Below are positions 27,455 through 36,116 of a DNA stretch of 57,465 nt, piece by piece. The stretch spans positions 1 through 57,465 of the forward strand of contig NZ_JAELTJ010000024.1 of NCBI RefSeq assembly GCF_016428805.1, in the 5' to 3' direction. Below the pieces are notes generated by a model. The model was not told where the DNA came from and did no database searches. It worked only from the letters and a program-made list of their open reading frames with translations. The position numbers were made by a program, and so were the translations under genes. This DNA is from Achromobacter sp. ASV32. Lineage in GTDB: Bacteria > Pseudomonadota > Gammaproteobacteria > Burkholderiales > Burkholderiaceae_B. Each line of letters begins with the position of its first letter. Position 1 is the first letter of the stretch.

Positions 27455-27742
27455 TAAACTTCTTTCATCACGCGGCTATCCGAGAGGAACGCCGCTGATA
27501 CGGGCGACAAGCCTGCCAGCTGCCAGGGCAGACGAAATCACCCGGGCGTTGATCACGCTGCAGCTTGGGTGGGGACTAGAGACCCCGGCCGGGCTCACGG
27601 CCAGTCCGTGCGTGAGTAGTATGAGGCACGAATGTTGGAATCGCGTGATCTAGGTAGAAGGCATCAGTGCCGGCTGATGACTCCAGGCTCACGTGTTGTT
27701 TTAGCGCGGCGTCTTACCTTCGGGGCAGCGCCGCGTTTTTTT
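27455..27742 (+). ncRNA. Probable non-coding RNA with strong terminator, unassigned
   Basis: The 450-base gap 27322-27774 holds no credible protein gene. A promoter candidate is TTACTT (27431-27436), 18-base spacer, TAAACT (27455-27460). The transcript would run about 275 bases and end in a strong plus-strand intrinsic terminator: stem 27705-27711 with 27729-27735, an inner stem capped by a UUCG tetraloop (27719-27722), and T7 at 27736-27742. No plus-strand gene ends before this terminator, so it must end an untranslated RNA. Several internal hairpins are visible (for example around 27571-27606). It is not recognisably 6S, tmRNA, RNase P or a known riboswitch. The 5' end is approximate. Confidence 0.55.
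27705..27742 (+). terminator. Intrinsic terminator with UUCG loop
   Basis: Seven-base GC stem (27705-27711 with 27729-27735), inner UUCG-capped stem and seven Ts (27736-27742). The T run occurs only on the plus strand side, so it terminates plus-strand transcription although the neighbouring protein gene (27775-28593) is on the minus strand. Confidence 0.85.
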
Positions 27743-27774
27743 CGCCTGGCGCCAGCCTCTCGTTCCGTAGCGTA

Positions 27775-28593
27775 TCAGTAAGACGGCGCGTTGGCATCCA
27801 GCGCATAGTGGCGCCCGTTCTCTCGTCCTTCCGGACGGCCTTCCTCTCCCCCCTCCCGATTGTCCAGTTCCAGCGCGATATCCGCCGCGAACATATAGCC
27901 CCAGCCATGCACGGCGCGGATCGGCAGCGTCATGTGGTTGGCGGTCGCCTTGCGCCGCAGGCGGCTGATCATCACATCCACGAAGCGGCGGCGCGTGATG
28001 GCGCCGTCCGCGTCTTCAGCCCCATCCGGGTAGAAGGCATCGCGGCTGACCTTGCGGTCCGGCGCCTTGACCAGCTTGCTGAGGAAATCGCGTTCGCCCG
28101 TGGTCAGCCCCAGGCTGCGGCCCGTCGGGCTGATCAGCGTCCATCCCTTGTTGGCCAGCCGCCAGGTCTCTTGCTGCGGCTCATCGGGCGGGGCGGGTTC
28201 GGCCATGGCCTCGGCGCCGTCCAGCCCCACCGCGCGGCGCACCAGCGCCTGCAGCACGGCGGCCAGCTCCAGGCCGGTGACTTCCGGCGGCAGGCACGCG
28301 TCGGCGCCGCAGAGCAGGGTGCGGATGCGGTTCTCCTGGGCGCCGAAGGGGGCGATGGCAACGATGCCCAGGCTGCGGTCGATGGCCCGCAGCCGTACCG
28401 CGGCATTGTGGATATCGGGCAGGGGCGCTTCCAGCACGATCAGCGGACTGGGGCGGCGCGAATACCGGTCGTAGACGTCCGCCAAGTCATGGCAGCGGCG
28501 TACGTTGAAGCCCAGATGGGACAGGGCCTCGACCAGCCGGGCATGCCTGGCATCGTCGTGGCCGAGAAAGATGACATCCAGCGTGTTGTTCAT
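27775..28593 (-). CDS. OmpR-type winged-helix regulator with degenerate receiver domain
   Basis: About 272 residues starting at MNNTLDVIFLGHDDARHARLVEAL (ATG 28593); the longer frame from 28662 adds an arginine-rich stretch that is unlikely coding. Residues 1-120 have receiver-like order: the acidic pair Asp13/Asp14 and the strand LIVLEAPLPD, where the phosphoacceptor aspartate is replaced by Glu55, and ADACLPP in place of the conserved lysine motif. Residues about 145-245 are a Trans_reg_C winged helix (LTTGERDFLSKLVKAPDRKVSRDAFYPD, IRAVHGWGYMF). It probably binds DNA without phosphorylation. No histidine kinase is adjacent. Confidence 0.83.
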   Translation of the reverse strand: MNNTLDVIFLGHDDARHARLVEALSHLGFNVRRCHDLADVYDRYSRRPSPLIVLEAPLPDIHNAAVRLRAIDRSLGIVAIAPFGAQENRIRTLLCGADACLPPEVTGLELAAVLQALVRRAVGLDGAEAMAEPAPPDEPQQETWRLANKGWTLISPTGRSLGLTTGERDFLSKLVKAPDRKVSRDAFYPDGAEDADGAITRRRFVDVMISRLRRKATANHMTLPIRAVHGWGYMFAADIALELDNREGGEEGRPEGRENGRHYALDANAPSY

Positions 28594-28742
28594 GGATGCC
28601 CGCCTGCGCCGACGACAGCGTGATCGTTGCGTGTCATGCCCTCTCCCTTTGCTGCGCGCCATGATGTGGCGGCATCTGGCGGTGTTGTTGGTGGCGGGCG
28701 AAGGTCAGGACTACAGGTCAGCATCCGATTCCGCATGGAAGT

Positions 28743-28780
28743 CACGCCCGTGTTTCATTTAAACACGGGCGTGTTTTTTT
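28743..28780 (+). terminator. Perfect intrinsic terminator without an upstream plus-strand gene
   Basis: A perfect 13-bp stem (28743-28755 with 28761-28773), 5-base loop and T7 (28774-28780). The T run is on the plus strand only. The only gene upstream is on the minus strand and starts at 28593, so this terminator has no protein gene to end. It may close a short RNA or block antisense reading. Confidence 0.88.
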
Positions 28781-29200
28781 GTGAAGATACGTTTCTGTAG
28801 TTTCTGGTAGTAACAATCCGATTCGCGTAAACCGACGTAAAACACCTCAAACGCTGTTTGTTTGCGTATTTGCGACGATAAGATATTAAGTATTACCGAT
28901 ACATTATTTTTTATTTTTTGATCGCCGAAAGTCATAAACTCGGGCGGACTTTCCGGGGGGCGGCACGGCCACGGTGCGTCGCCCGGGCAGACTCGACAAG
29001 ACTCGGGTGCGTCCGCAAGTCAATGATAGAAATGGTTTTTTTCCCTGGCTCGAAGCGTGCGCCGCGTCTCCGGAGCCAGGGCGAAGCAGCGGGCAGGGAG
29101 CGCGCGCCGCGATTTACGGATTAGCCCGGGAATTGGGTTGTAATCCGTTTGTTTGGCAGCAGTATTGAGATGTTTTAATCAAATATATAAATTCAAATTA
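28781..29200. other. AT-rich 420-base intergenic region
   Basis: No credible gene is seen. About 28781-28935 and 29130-29200 are strongly AT-rich against the GC-rich genome; the middle is GC-rich with a 9-bp inverted repeat (29043-29051 and 29073-29081) after a T7 run (the T run is on the wrong side for a plus-strand terminator). The 3' end supplies promoter-like sequence (TTGAGA at 29165, TAAATT at 29188) for the XRE gene. This composition is typical of horizontally acquired or H-NS-bound promoter DNA. Confidence 0.55.
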
Positions 29201-29596
29201 ATGTCTCAGGTTGATCGATTGGACACGTTTAGCCATCGTCTGCGCAATGCAAGAATGCTTCAGGGATGGACACAAAAGGACTTGGCAGTCGCGAGCAACC
29301 TGTCGCAGAGCGCCATCGGCAACTACGAAAGCGGCCAACGCCTGCAGCCTTCCAGCGACGCGCTCATCAAGCTGACCCGGGCGCTGCGGGTCAATCCCCT
29401 GTGGCTCAGCACTGGTGAAGGACCGATGGTCAACACCGGTTACGCGGAGTCGTCCCCCAGCGTGGGCGAAGCCTGTGCGCCGCCGCCCTGGCCGTTCGAA
29501 ACGGTCTCGTACGCGACCTACGCCCGTCTGAGCCTGCAGGAAAAGCGCCAGATCGAGCAGGTGCTGGCGGCCTACATCAAGGCGCGCGGCGAATAG
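29201..29596 (+). CDS. XRE-family transcriptional regulator
   Basis: About 131 residues starting at MSQVDRLDTFSHRLRNARMLQGWTQKDLAVASNLSQSAIGNYESGQRLQPSSDALIKLTRALRVNPLWLSTGEGP (ATG 29201). This is a classic Cro/CI-like helix-turn-helix. The tail includes PPPWPFETVSYATYARLSLQEKRQIEQVLAAYI, which resembles the C-terminal end of phage-type regulators that lack the peptidase domain. An extended frame from 29153 has no ribosome site. It overlaps the end of the convergent acyltransferase by 20 bases. Its AT-rich promoter region suggests recent acquisition. The target is unknown. Confidence 0.88.
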   Translation: MSQVDRLDTFSHRLRNARMLQGWTQKDLAVASNLSQSAIGNYESGQRLQPSSDALIKLTRALRVNPLWLSTGEGPMVNTGYAESSPSVGEACAPPPWPFETVSYATYARLSLQEKRQIEQVLAAYIKARGE

Positions 29597-30785
29597 TCCC
29601 CACGGGCCGCTGTGGTGATGCCGCGCGCCCGCGTGGCGCTTGCGCCATGCCCGTGAGCCGGGCGCCGCCGGCACGCGCCACGGCTGGCGCAGGCCGGGGC
29701 GTGTCGACGGTGCCCGATGCGTCGCCACGCGCGCGCAGCCGCCGCCGCAGCCGCTCCACCGGATCCGCGATCAGGCTGTTGAGCAGCGCCGACAAGCCGA
29801 TACAGCCCGCCACCACCAGCACCGTGAACAGCGCGGGCTGCTGCCGCTGCGCGCCGTCCAGCAGCCACGTGAAGAACAGAATGACCAGCGTGTGGCAGAT
29901 GTAGATGGGGTAGCTCAATTCGCCGATGGCCTGATCCAGCCGGTGACGCGACTGGAACAGGAAGGCCAGCGGCAGCAGGGCGGCGAACAGCAGCACTGCC
30001 AGGCCGTCGCGCAGGGTGTGCGGCAGGCCGATGGAAAAATGCGCCAGGGCGTAGAGCAGCAGCAGTCCGGTGCCCAGTTCGGGCAGGCGGGCAAAGCGGT
30101 CCGTCCATGCCTGCCAGCGTGGCAGCAGCACCTGGTGCGATAGCGAGCCGGCCAGGAACAGGGCCAGCTCGGTGGGAAAGAAGCGGTAGGTCCAGGGATC
30201 CGACAGGCCGATGCCGGTGGCGATCAGCACGGCCCGCAGCGCCAGCGACGCCGCCAGCAATGTAAGCAGGCGGCGGGGCGAATGCAGCACGAACGGCGCG
30301 ATCAGATAGAAGCTCATTTCCACGCCCAGCGTCCACGCCTGGGGCACCAGCAGTCCCTGGTACAGCGGCACGTCGCTGTGGGCGAAGCTGCCGGTAAAGG
30401 CCAGCGCGCCGTGTTCGATGCCAAAGAACATCAGCCAGTCCTGGCCCAGGATCAAGAGGTTCGACAACCCCAGGAACAGCTCCGCGGCAAAGGGCAGGTG
30501 GTCGTAGACGCGCCAGAACGCGCCGCCGTCGGCCGCATACGCCAGCAACGTCAGCGCCGCCACCGCCAGATAGATCGGATACAGCCGCAACGCACGGTTG
30601 GCGTAGAACCGGCCGACCGCGCCCTGGTAATGGTCGGTGGCGGTCAGCACATAGGAAATCAGGAAGCCGGAGATCACGTAAAAGAGCTGCACCGCCAGGC
30701 GGCCGCCCACCAGCCAATCGGTCGTGGCCCCACCCAGGTGGTCGAGCACGACGGACAGCGCCAGCAAGGTTCTCAAGATGCCCAT
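29577..30785 (-). CDS. Acyltransferase-3 family membrane protein (OafA-like)
   Basis: About 402 residues starting at MGILRTLLALSVVLDHLGG (ATG 30785, CGGAGACACGGCG upstream). About ten membrane helices are visible. The family landmarks are RTLLALSVVLDHLGG with the conserved histidine, AVQLFYVISGFLISYVL, FYANRALRLYPIYL with the conserved arginine, and QAWTLGVEMSFYLIAPF. These proteins acylate surface polysaccharides, lipids or peptidoglycan; the acceptor here is not known. A long Arg/Ala/Pro-rich cytoplasmic tail ends the protein. No polysaccharide genes flank it. Confidence 0.9.
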   Translation of the reverse strand: MGILRTLLALSVVLDHLGGATTDWLVGGRLAVQLFYVISGFLISYVLTATDHYQGAVGRFYANRALRLYPIYLAVAALTLLAYAADGGAFWRVYDHLPFAAELFLGLSNLLILGQDWLMFFGIEHGALAFTGSFAHSDVPLYQGLLVPQAWTLGVEMSFYLIAPFVLHSPRRLLTLLAASLALRAVLIATGIGLSDPWTYRFFPTELALFLAGSLSHQVLLPRWQAWTDRFARLPELGTGLLLLYALAHFSIGLPHTLRDGLAVLLFAALLPLAFLFQSRHRLDQAIGELSYPIYICHTLVILFFTWLLDGAQRQQPALFTVLVVAGCIGLSALLNSLIADPVERLRRRLRARGDASGTVDTPRPAPAVARAGGARLTGMAQAPRGRAASPQRPVGTIRRAP

Positions 30786-31045
30786 CGCCGTGTCTCCGGT
30801 CGTCGTTGTTATTGCTGCCGGCGCCGCCCGCCGGACTGGCGCCGGACGCAGGCGGGATGTCCATCGATTCTGCGCGTCGCCACCCCCCGCCGCCATGCGG
30901 CTTACGGCGTGCAGCACCCCCTGCGAGGGGAGGACGGCGCGGGGGGCGGCGTGCTGCTTTCGGATTCGGCTGTCGGGGGGAGGCCCGGGACGCCCCGGGC
31001 CCATGGCGGTTACATTCGGGGTATGTCTTTTCAGGAGTGCTGCCC

Positions 31046-31576
31046 ATGTCTACTTTCCTGTCTTCGCATTGCCGCCTGCTGGGCGCGGGGCTGCTGGCCC
31101 TGGCGCTGGCGGGCTGCGCCAGTTCCACTGGCGGCGCGCGCGCGCAAGGCGCCGCGGCGGCCAATGCGGCCACCAGCGCCGATTCGCTGGCCCAGACCAG
31201 TTGGGAGCTCGTGCGCTGGACCCAATCCGCGGGAGGGCTGCGCAACATTCCCCACGGCGACAATGGCGAGCCCATCAAGCTGACCTTTCTGGCGCAGGGC
31301 AAGCAATACCGCGCCGAGGGTTTCTCGGGCTGCAACAGCTACAGGGGCGTGTACAAGCTCGATGCCGGCAAGTTGTTCATTGATGCGGCCGCCGCCACCC
31401 GCATGGCCTGCGTGCCGGCCGAGCGCGCCCAGCTCGAAAACGACTACCTGCGCGGGCTGAGCGCGATCGACACCTTCACGCTGGATAGCGGGGGCGCGCC
31501 GCGCCACCTGACGTTCAACCTGCGCAGCGGCGACGTGCTGGAATTCGAGCGTCGCCAGGACCCGCCCACGCCCTGA
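31046..31576 (+). CDS. META-domain lipoprotein
   Basis: About 176 residues starting at [30 protein letters not shown] (ATG 31046, CAGGAGTGC upstream), a lipoprotein signal with cysteine after LAG. The mature part is a META (HslJ-like) domain: AQTSWELVRWTQSAGGLRNIP, FLAQGKQYRAEGFSGCNSYRGVYKLDAGKLFIDAAAATRMAC. The central SGCN-Y and MAC cysteines are conserved in the family and probably form a disulfide. HslJ relatives are linked to heat or antibiotic stress. It lies next to a second META lipoprotein in the same orientation, so the two are likely paralogues. Confidence 0.9.
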   Translation: MSTFLSSHCRLLGAGLLALALAGCASSTGGARAQGAAAANAATSADSLAQTSWELVRWTQSAGGLRNIPHGDNGEPIKLTFLAQGKQYRAEGFSGCNSYRGVYKLDAGKLFIDAAAATRMACVPAERAQLENDYLRGLSAIDTFTLDSGGAPRHLTFNLRSGDVLEFERRQDPPTP

Positions 31577-31718
31577 GGCGGGCCAGGTGTTTCAGTATGT
31601 TTTGCACGGCTGAGCCGGCGGCCGGGGCGCGCCTACAATGGGCGCTGCCCGGCGCCGCGGTTCGCGCGGCGCGGGTGTGCTTCGTGTCAGCAGGCTTCGT
31701 TTCTTGCGGGAGATATCC

Positions 31719-32516
31719 ATGTCTTTGTCCTCGTCCTTGCGCTGGATGGCCCCCTGCGTGTTGAGTCTTGGCCTGGCGGCCTGCGCGGCGCCGCCGCAAC
31801 GTGCCGCGGACGGCCGGGACCCGCGCTTTCAGCCGGCCGCGGCCTCCGATGTGCTGGTGCAGACGAGCTGGGACCTGGCCCGCTGGACCCGCCCCGGCGG
31901 CGCATTGCGCGAGATTCCGCATCCGTCGTCCAATTCGCGCCCGCTCACCATCAGCTTCATCCACGACCAGGGCGTGCCGCGCGCGGGGGGCTTTTCGGGC
32001 TGCAACCAGTACAGCGCACCCTATACCGTGGCCAACGGCCAGTTGATCATCCAGTCCAACCCCGTGGCGACGATGATGGTCTGCGCGCCGGTGAACATGC
32101 AGCTCGAACAGGAGTTCCTGGCTGGCCTGACCCGCATCACGGCCACCTCGTTCGACAACACCAACAACCCCCAGCGCATGACCTGGATGCTCAGCAGCGG
32201 CGACACGCTGGATTTCGGCCGCCGCATCGATCCCGTCGCCGGAGGCCAGCAAGGCCCGACCAAGCTGATCTACGTGAATTCCGAACGCGTGCCGTGCAAT
32301 GCCGGCGCCGGGCGCGCCACCTGCTACCAGGTGCGCGATAGCCAGTCGCAACCGTGGCAGCTTTGGTATGGCGACATCACGGGCTTCAATTTCCAGCCCG
32401 GCATCCGGTACCGCCTGCGCGTGGTCGAGGTAAAAGACCCCAATCCGCCTGCCGACGCGTCCGGCTTGCGCTGGGTGCTGGATACCGTGGTCGAGCAGGA
32501 AATCGTCAAGCGCTGA
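31719..32516 (+). CDS. META-domain lipoprotein with C-terminal DUF4377 domain
   Basis: About 265 residues starting at MSLSSSLRWMAPCVLSLGLAACAAPPQRAADGR (ATG 31719, GGGAGATATCC upstream), with lipobox LAAC. Residues about 45-165 are a META domain close in order to the preceding gene (QTSWDLARWTRPGGALREIP, AGGFSGCNQYSAPYTVANGQLIIQSNPVATMMVC). Residues about 175-265 match DUF4377 (TKLIYVNSERVPCNAGAGRATCYQVRDSQSQPWQLWYGDITGF...YRLRVVEV). DUF4377 is often found with META or heat-shock-like lipoproteins. It is a tandem paralogue of 31046-31576 with an extra domain. Confidence 0.9.
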   Translation: MSLSSSLRWMAPCVLSLGLAACAAPPQRAADGRDPRFQPAAASDVLVQTSWDLARWTRPGGALREIPHPSSNSRPLTISFIHDQGVPRAGGFSGCNQYSAPYTVANGQLIIQSNPVATMMVCAPVNMQLEQEFLAGLTRITATSFDNTNNPQRMTWMLSSGDTLDFGRRIDPVAGGQQGPTKLIYVNSERVPCNAGAGRATCYQVRDSQSQPWQLWYGDITGFNFQPGIRYRLRVVEVKDPNPPADASGLRWVLDTVVEQEIVKR

Positions 32517-32600
32517 TCCCCGCGCTTGACCTGCCGCAAGCGGGCGGGGCGGGGCAGGCATTACTATTACGGCCTTCGCCGCTTTACGCCCCGCTTTGCC

Positions 32601-33338
32601 ATGTCTTCCGTCGTCAATATTGCCGCCTACAAATTCGTTTCGCTCGATGCCCTGCCCGAGCTGCGCGCCCGGCTGCTGGCCCAGGCGGGCGAAGCGGCCC
32701 TGAAGGGCACCGTGCTGCTGGCCGAGGAAGGGATCAATCTGTTCCTGGCCGGGGCGCAAGCGGGCATAGACGCTTTCCTGGCGGATCTGCGCGCTGACGT
32801 TCGCTTCGCCGACCTGGAAGTGAAATTCAGCCGTAGCGCGCAGGTGCCGTTCCGCAAGCTGTTGGTTAAGATCAAGCGCGAGATCATCCGCATGGATCAC
32901 CCGACGATCCGGCCCGAAGCCGGCCGCGCCCCGGGCGTGGATCCGCGCACCCTGGCCCGCTGGCTGGCGCAGGGCGTCGACGATGACGGCCGCCCCGTGG
33001 TCATGCTGGATACGCGCAACGCGTTCGAGGTTGACGAAGGCACGTTCAAGGATGCCATCGACTGGCGCATCGACCGCTTTACCCAGTTCCCCGCGGCGGT
33101 GCAGGCGCACCGCGCCGAGCTGGAGGGCAAGACCGTGGTCAGCTTCTGCACCGGCGGCATCCGCTGCGAAAAGGCCGCCATCTACATGAACGAGGCCGGC
33201 ATTCCCAACGTCTACCAGCTCGACGGCGGCATCCTCAAGTATTTCGAGGAAACCGGCGGTCCGGGCTTTGATGGCAAGTGCTTCGTGTTCGACGAGCGCA
33301 TCTCGCTGGACCCGGCCCTGGCGCCCAGCAAGGACTGA
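32601..33338 (+). CDS. trhO: tRNA uridine(34) hydroxylase TrhO (rhodanese-domain, YceA family)
   Basis: A 245-residue protein starting at [27 protein letters not shown] (ATG 32601). Residues about 1-100 are the acylphosphatase-like N domain ([36 protein letters not shown]). Residues about 115-215 are a rhodanese domain with the active-site loop [16 protein letters not shown], containing the catalytic cysteine. TrhO uses oxygen to hydroxylate uridine 34 in tRNAs on the way to 5-methoxy- or 5-carboxymethoxyuridine. It shares a bidirectional terminator with metG. Confidence 0.95.
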   Translation: MSSVVNIAAYKFVSLDALPELRARLLAQAGEAALKGTVLLAEEGINLFLAGAQAGIDAFLADLRADVRFADLEVKFSRSAQVPFRKLLVKIKREIIRMDHPTIRPEAGRAPGVDPRTLARWLAQGVDDDGRPVVMLDTRNAFEVDEGTFKDAIDWRIDRFTQFPAAVQAHRAELEGKTVVSFCTGGIRCEKAAIYMNEAGIPNVYQLDGGILKYFEETGGPGFDGKCFVFDERISLDPALAPSKD

Positions 33339-33371
33339 CGCCGGCGCGGCGTCCGCCGCGCCAGAAAAGCA

Positions 33372-33397
33372 ACAAGCCCGCCGATCGGCGGGCTTGT
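33372..33397. terminator. Bidirectional terminator between trhO and metG
   Basis: A perfect 26-base palindrome (13-bp arms) lies between the convergent stops of trhO (33338) and metG (33424). Short T tracts occur past the stem in both reading directions (CGTTTT on the plus strand; TTGCTTTT on the minus strand), so it can end both transcripts. Confidence 0.8.
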
Positions 33398-33423
33398 CGT
33401 TTTCCAGCGTGCCCGGAAAGGGC

Positions 33424-35490
33424 TCAGCGCACGCGCATGCCGGGCTTGGCGCCGGGGAACGGCTCCAGCACGTAGATGCCGGCGTCCACGGCTTCATCGG
33501 CGTGGCTGGCGGCCAGCACCATGCCTTCGGAGACGCCGAACTTCATCTTGCGCGGGGCCAGGTTGGCCACCATGACCGTCAGCTTGCCGATCAGGTCTTC
33601 GGGCTGGTAGGCCGACTTGATGCCCGAGAACACGTTGCGGTGGCGGCCTTCGCCTACGTCCAGGGTCAGGCGCAGCAGCTTGGTCGAGCCTTCGACGTGC
33701 TCGCAGTTGACGATCTGCGCGATGCGCAGGTCGACGCGGGCGAAGTCGTCGATGGAGATGGTGTCGGCCAGCGGCTCGCCGCCGGGCACCACCACGGGCG
33801 CGGCGGGCGGCTCGAACAGGTCTTCCAGCATTTGCGGTTCGACGCGCTGCATCAGGTGCTTGAACGGCGCCACGCGTTGCGGCAGCACCGCAGCGTCGGC
33901 CCAGGTGAAGTTGGCGTCGGCGGCGAACAGCTCGCGCGCCACGCGCTCGGCCAGGGCCGGCAGCACCGGGGCCAGCATCACCGACAGGGCCTTGAAGCCG
34001 GCCAGCGAACGCGAGCAGATATCTTGCAGCGCGGCCTTCTGCGCGTCGTCGGCGGTGGCGATGCCCTTGGCCAGCACCCACGGCTGGGCCGTGTCGAACG
34101 CCTGGTTGATGCGGTCGGCGTAGGCCATGATTTCGCGGATGGCGCGGTTGTATTCGCGCGCCTCGAAGGCGGCACGGATCGATTCGGCCTGCTCGGCGTA
34201 TTCGGCCGACAGCGCGGCGGTGTCGCCCGAATAGGCCAGGGCGCCGTCGAAGTGCTTGGTGATGAAGCTGGCCGCGCGGCTGGCGATGTTGACATACTTG
34301 CCGACCAGGTCGCTGTTGACGCGGGCGATGAAGTCTTCGGGGTTGAAGTCCATGTCTTCGACCCGGGCGTTCAGCTTGGCGGCGATGTAGTAGCGCAGCC
34401 ATTCGGCGTTCATGCCGATTTCCAGGTAACGCAGCGGCGAAATGCCGGTGCCGCGGCTCTTGGACATCTTTTCGCCGCTGACGGTGATGAAGCCATGCAC
34501 ATTGACCGCGTCCGGCGTCTTGCGGCCGGCGAACTTGAGCATCGCGGGCCAGAACAGGGCGTGGAAGTACACGATGTCCTTGCCGATGAAGTGCACCTGC
34601 TCGGTGGTGCCGGCCGGGTCCAGCAGCGCGTCGAAGTCCAGGCCCTTGAGGTCGCAGTACGACTTCAGCGAGGCCAGGTAGCCCACCGGCGCGTCCAGCC
34701 AGACGTAGAAGTACTTGCCCGGCGCGTCCGGGATGTCGATGCCGAAGTACGGCGCATCGCGCGAGATGTCCCAGTCGCCCAGCTTGGCCTGGCCGTCTTC
34801 GGCGCCCAGCCATTCGCGGGTCTTGGCCAGCATTTCGGGCTGCAGGTGCTTGCCGCCGTGGGCATTGCTGCCGTTGGTCCATTGCTGCAGGAATTCCACG
34901 CAGCGCGGGTCCGACAGCTTGAAGAAAAAGTGGTCGGACGACTTGAGCACCGGCGTGGCGCCGGTCAGCGCCGAGTACGGGTTGATCAGGTCGGTGGGCG
35001 CGTAGACCGCGCCGCAGACTTCGCAGGAGTCGCCGTACTGGTCTTTGGCGTGGCACTTGGGGCATTCGCCCTTGATGTAGCGGTCGGCCAGGAACATGCC
35101 CTTGACCGGGTCGTAGAACTGCTCGATGGAGCGGGTCTCGATCAGGTTCTGGGCCTTCAGCGCGCGGTAGATGTCCTGCGACAGCGCCACGTTTTCGGGC
35201 GTATCGGTGCTGTGCCAGTGGTCAAAGCGGATGTGAAAGCCGTTCAGGTACTGCGGGCGTTCCGCCGCGTAGCGCGCGACCAGCGCTTGCGGCGTGATGC
35301 CTTCTTTTTCGGCCTTCAACATGATCGGCGCGCCGTGCGCGTCGTCCGCACCCACGAAGTGCACCGTGTGGCCCGCCATTCGCATCGAACGAACCCAGAT
35401 ATCAGCCTGGATGTACTCCATGATGTGGCCGATGTGGAAAGATCCGTTGGCGTAGGGCAGCGCAGTGGTGACAAAAAGGGTGCGAGACAT
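33424..35490 (-). CDS. metG: Methionine--tRNA ligase
   Basis: A 688-residue class-I synthetase starting at [34 protein letters not shown] (ATG 35490). The HIGH motif is HIGH and the KMSKS motif is KMSKS in [16 protein letters not shown] zinc-binding knuckle has four cysteines ([18 protein letters not shown]). The C-terminal 110 residues are the tRNA-binding/dimer domain ([31 protein letters not shown]). Upstream starts in the ORF lie in non-coding sequence. The enzyme charges initiator and elongator tRNA-Met. Confidence 0.97.
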   Translation of the reverse strand: MSRTLFVTTALPYANGSFHIGHIMEYIQADIWVRSMRMAGHTVHFVGADDAHGAPIMLKAEKEGITPQALVARYAAERPQYLNGFHIRFDHWHSTDTPENVALSQDIYRALKAQNLIETRSIEQFYDPVKGMFLADRYIKGECPKCHAKDQYGDSCEVCGAVYAPTDLINPYSALTGATPVLKSSDHFFFKLSDPRCVEFLQQWTNGSNAHGGKHLQPEMLAKTREWLGAEDGQAKLGDWDISRDAPYFGIDIPDAPGKYFYVWLDAPVGYLASLKSYCDLKGLDFDALLDPAGTTEQVHFIGKDIVYFHALFWPAMLKFAGRKTPDAVNVHGFITVSGEKMSKSRGTGISPLRYLEIGMNAEWLRYYIAAKLNARVEDMDFNPEDFIARVNSDLVGKYVNIASRAASFITKHFDGALAYSGDTAALSAEYAEQAESIRAAFEAREYNRAIREIMAYADRINQAFDTAQPWVLAKGIATADDAQKAALQDICSRSLAGFKALSVMLAPVLPALAERVARELFAADANFTWADAAVLPQRVAPFKHLMQRVEPQMLEDLFEPPAAPVVVPGGEPLADTISIDDFARVDLRIAQIVNCEHVEGSTKLLRLTLDVGEGRHRNVFSGIKSAYQPEDLIGKLTVMVANLAPRKMKFGVSEGMVLAASHADEAVDAGIYVLEPFPGAKPGMRVR

Positions 35491-35594
35491 GGTTGTCGAT
35501 AGAGGTTGAGGGGAAAAGAGGGGGTGGCCGGCCATTTTAGGGCAACGGCGGGGATGCGCGGGCAGGCAGGGCGGGCGGCGCCCCTGAAACGACG

Positions 35595-35630
35595 CAACCC
35601 GCCGGTCGCGCACACGCGCCAGGCGGGTTG
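35595..35630. repeat. Inverted repeat in the metG leader
   Basis: Perfect 9-bp arms (35595-35603 and 35622-35630) lie in the 250-base gap between metG and the small membrane protein gene upstream. There is no T run on either strand. The rest of 35491-35739 shows no gene. It may fold in the metG leader RNA. Confidence 0.5.
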
Positions 35631-35739
35631 GGGGACGGCATGCCGGCAGGCAGGCCGGGAGCCGATCCGGGAAGACGGGCGCACGCGGCGCGGCAGCCGG
35701 TGCGCGGGGCAGGCCGGCGGGGGCGCTGCGAGGCCGGGC

Positions 35740-36015
35740 TTAGCGGATCTCGCGGGCCTCGACGTCGATCACGTCGCCGCGCGGTTGCGTGGCAAACGGG
35801 GCGCTGGCGGGCTGGAAAGGACCCGGACGGGCACCTTGGCGCTGGCTCCAATAGGCGCGCACGCCGAAAGGCTTGCCGCGCACCTTGGCGACCACGTACA
35901 GGATCGCCACGGCGATCGCCGTGGACAACATGAACACCAGCGCCATCGCCATGCCGATCAAGGCCAGGGCGGCGAATAAGACGGCTCGGAAGAAGCGGAT
36001 GAGAGTATTGGTCAT
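35740..36015 (-). CDS. Small inner-membrane hypothetical protein
   Basis: About 91 residues starting at MTNTLIRFFRAVLFAALALIGMAMALVFMLSTAIAVAILYVVAKVRG (ATG 36015); an alternative ATG is five codons upstream. Two closely spaced hydrophobic segments form a helical hairpin, and the cytoplasmic tail is Pro/Gln-rich, ending in DVIDVEAREIR. Such proteins are conserved upstream of metG or divergent from apbC in related bacteria, but without known function. The ribosome site is weak. Confidence 0.66.
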   Translation of the reverse strand: MTNTLIRFFRAVLFAALALIGMAMALVFMLSTAIAVAILYVVAKVRGKPFGVRAYWSQRQGARPGPFQPASAPFATQPRGDVIDVEAREIR

Positions 36016-36116
36016 GAAGGTCGGATGCAAAACGCAGCGAAAGGTTCCCGTGTATCCGCTATCCTTTAGGGGATGGCGGCCCGCAGAAGCCGCGCTGCCT
36101 ACGGAACCACAGTGAT

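Noticed and set aside
27336-27653. 105-residue plus-strand frame
   Set aside because: No ribosome site, no domain, and it overlaps the Kch start; the region is better explained as non-coding RNA.
29043-29081. Hairpin after a T7 run upstream of the XRE gene as a terminator
   Set aside because: The T run precedes the stem on the plus strand, and the minus strand gives an A run after it, so neither direction makes a terminator.
28918-29124. 68-residue plus-strand frame in the AT-rich gap
   Set aside because: Crosses a sharp composition change, has no ribosome site and no recognisable domain.
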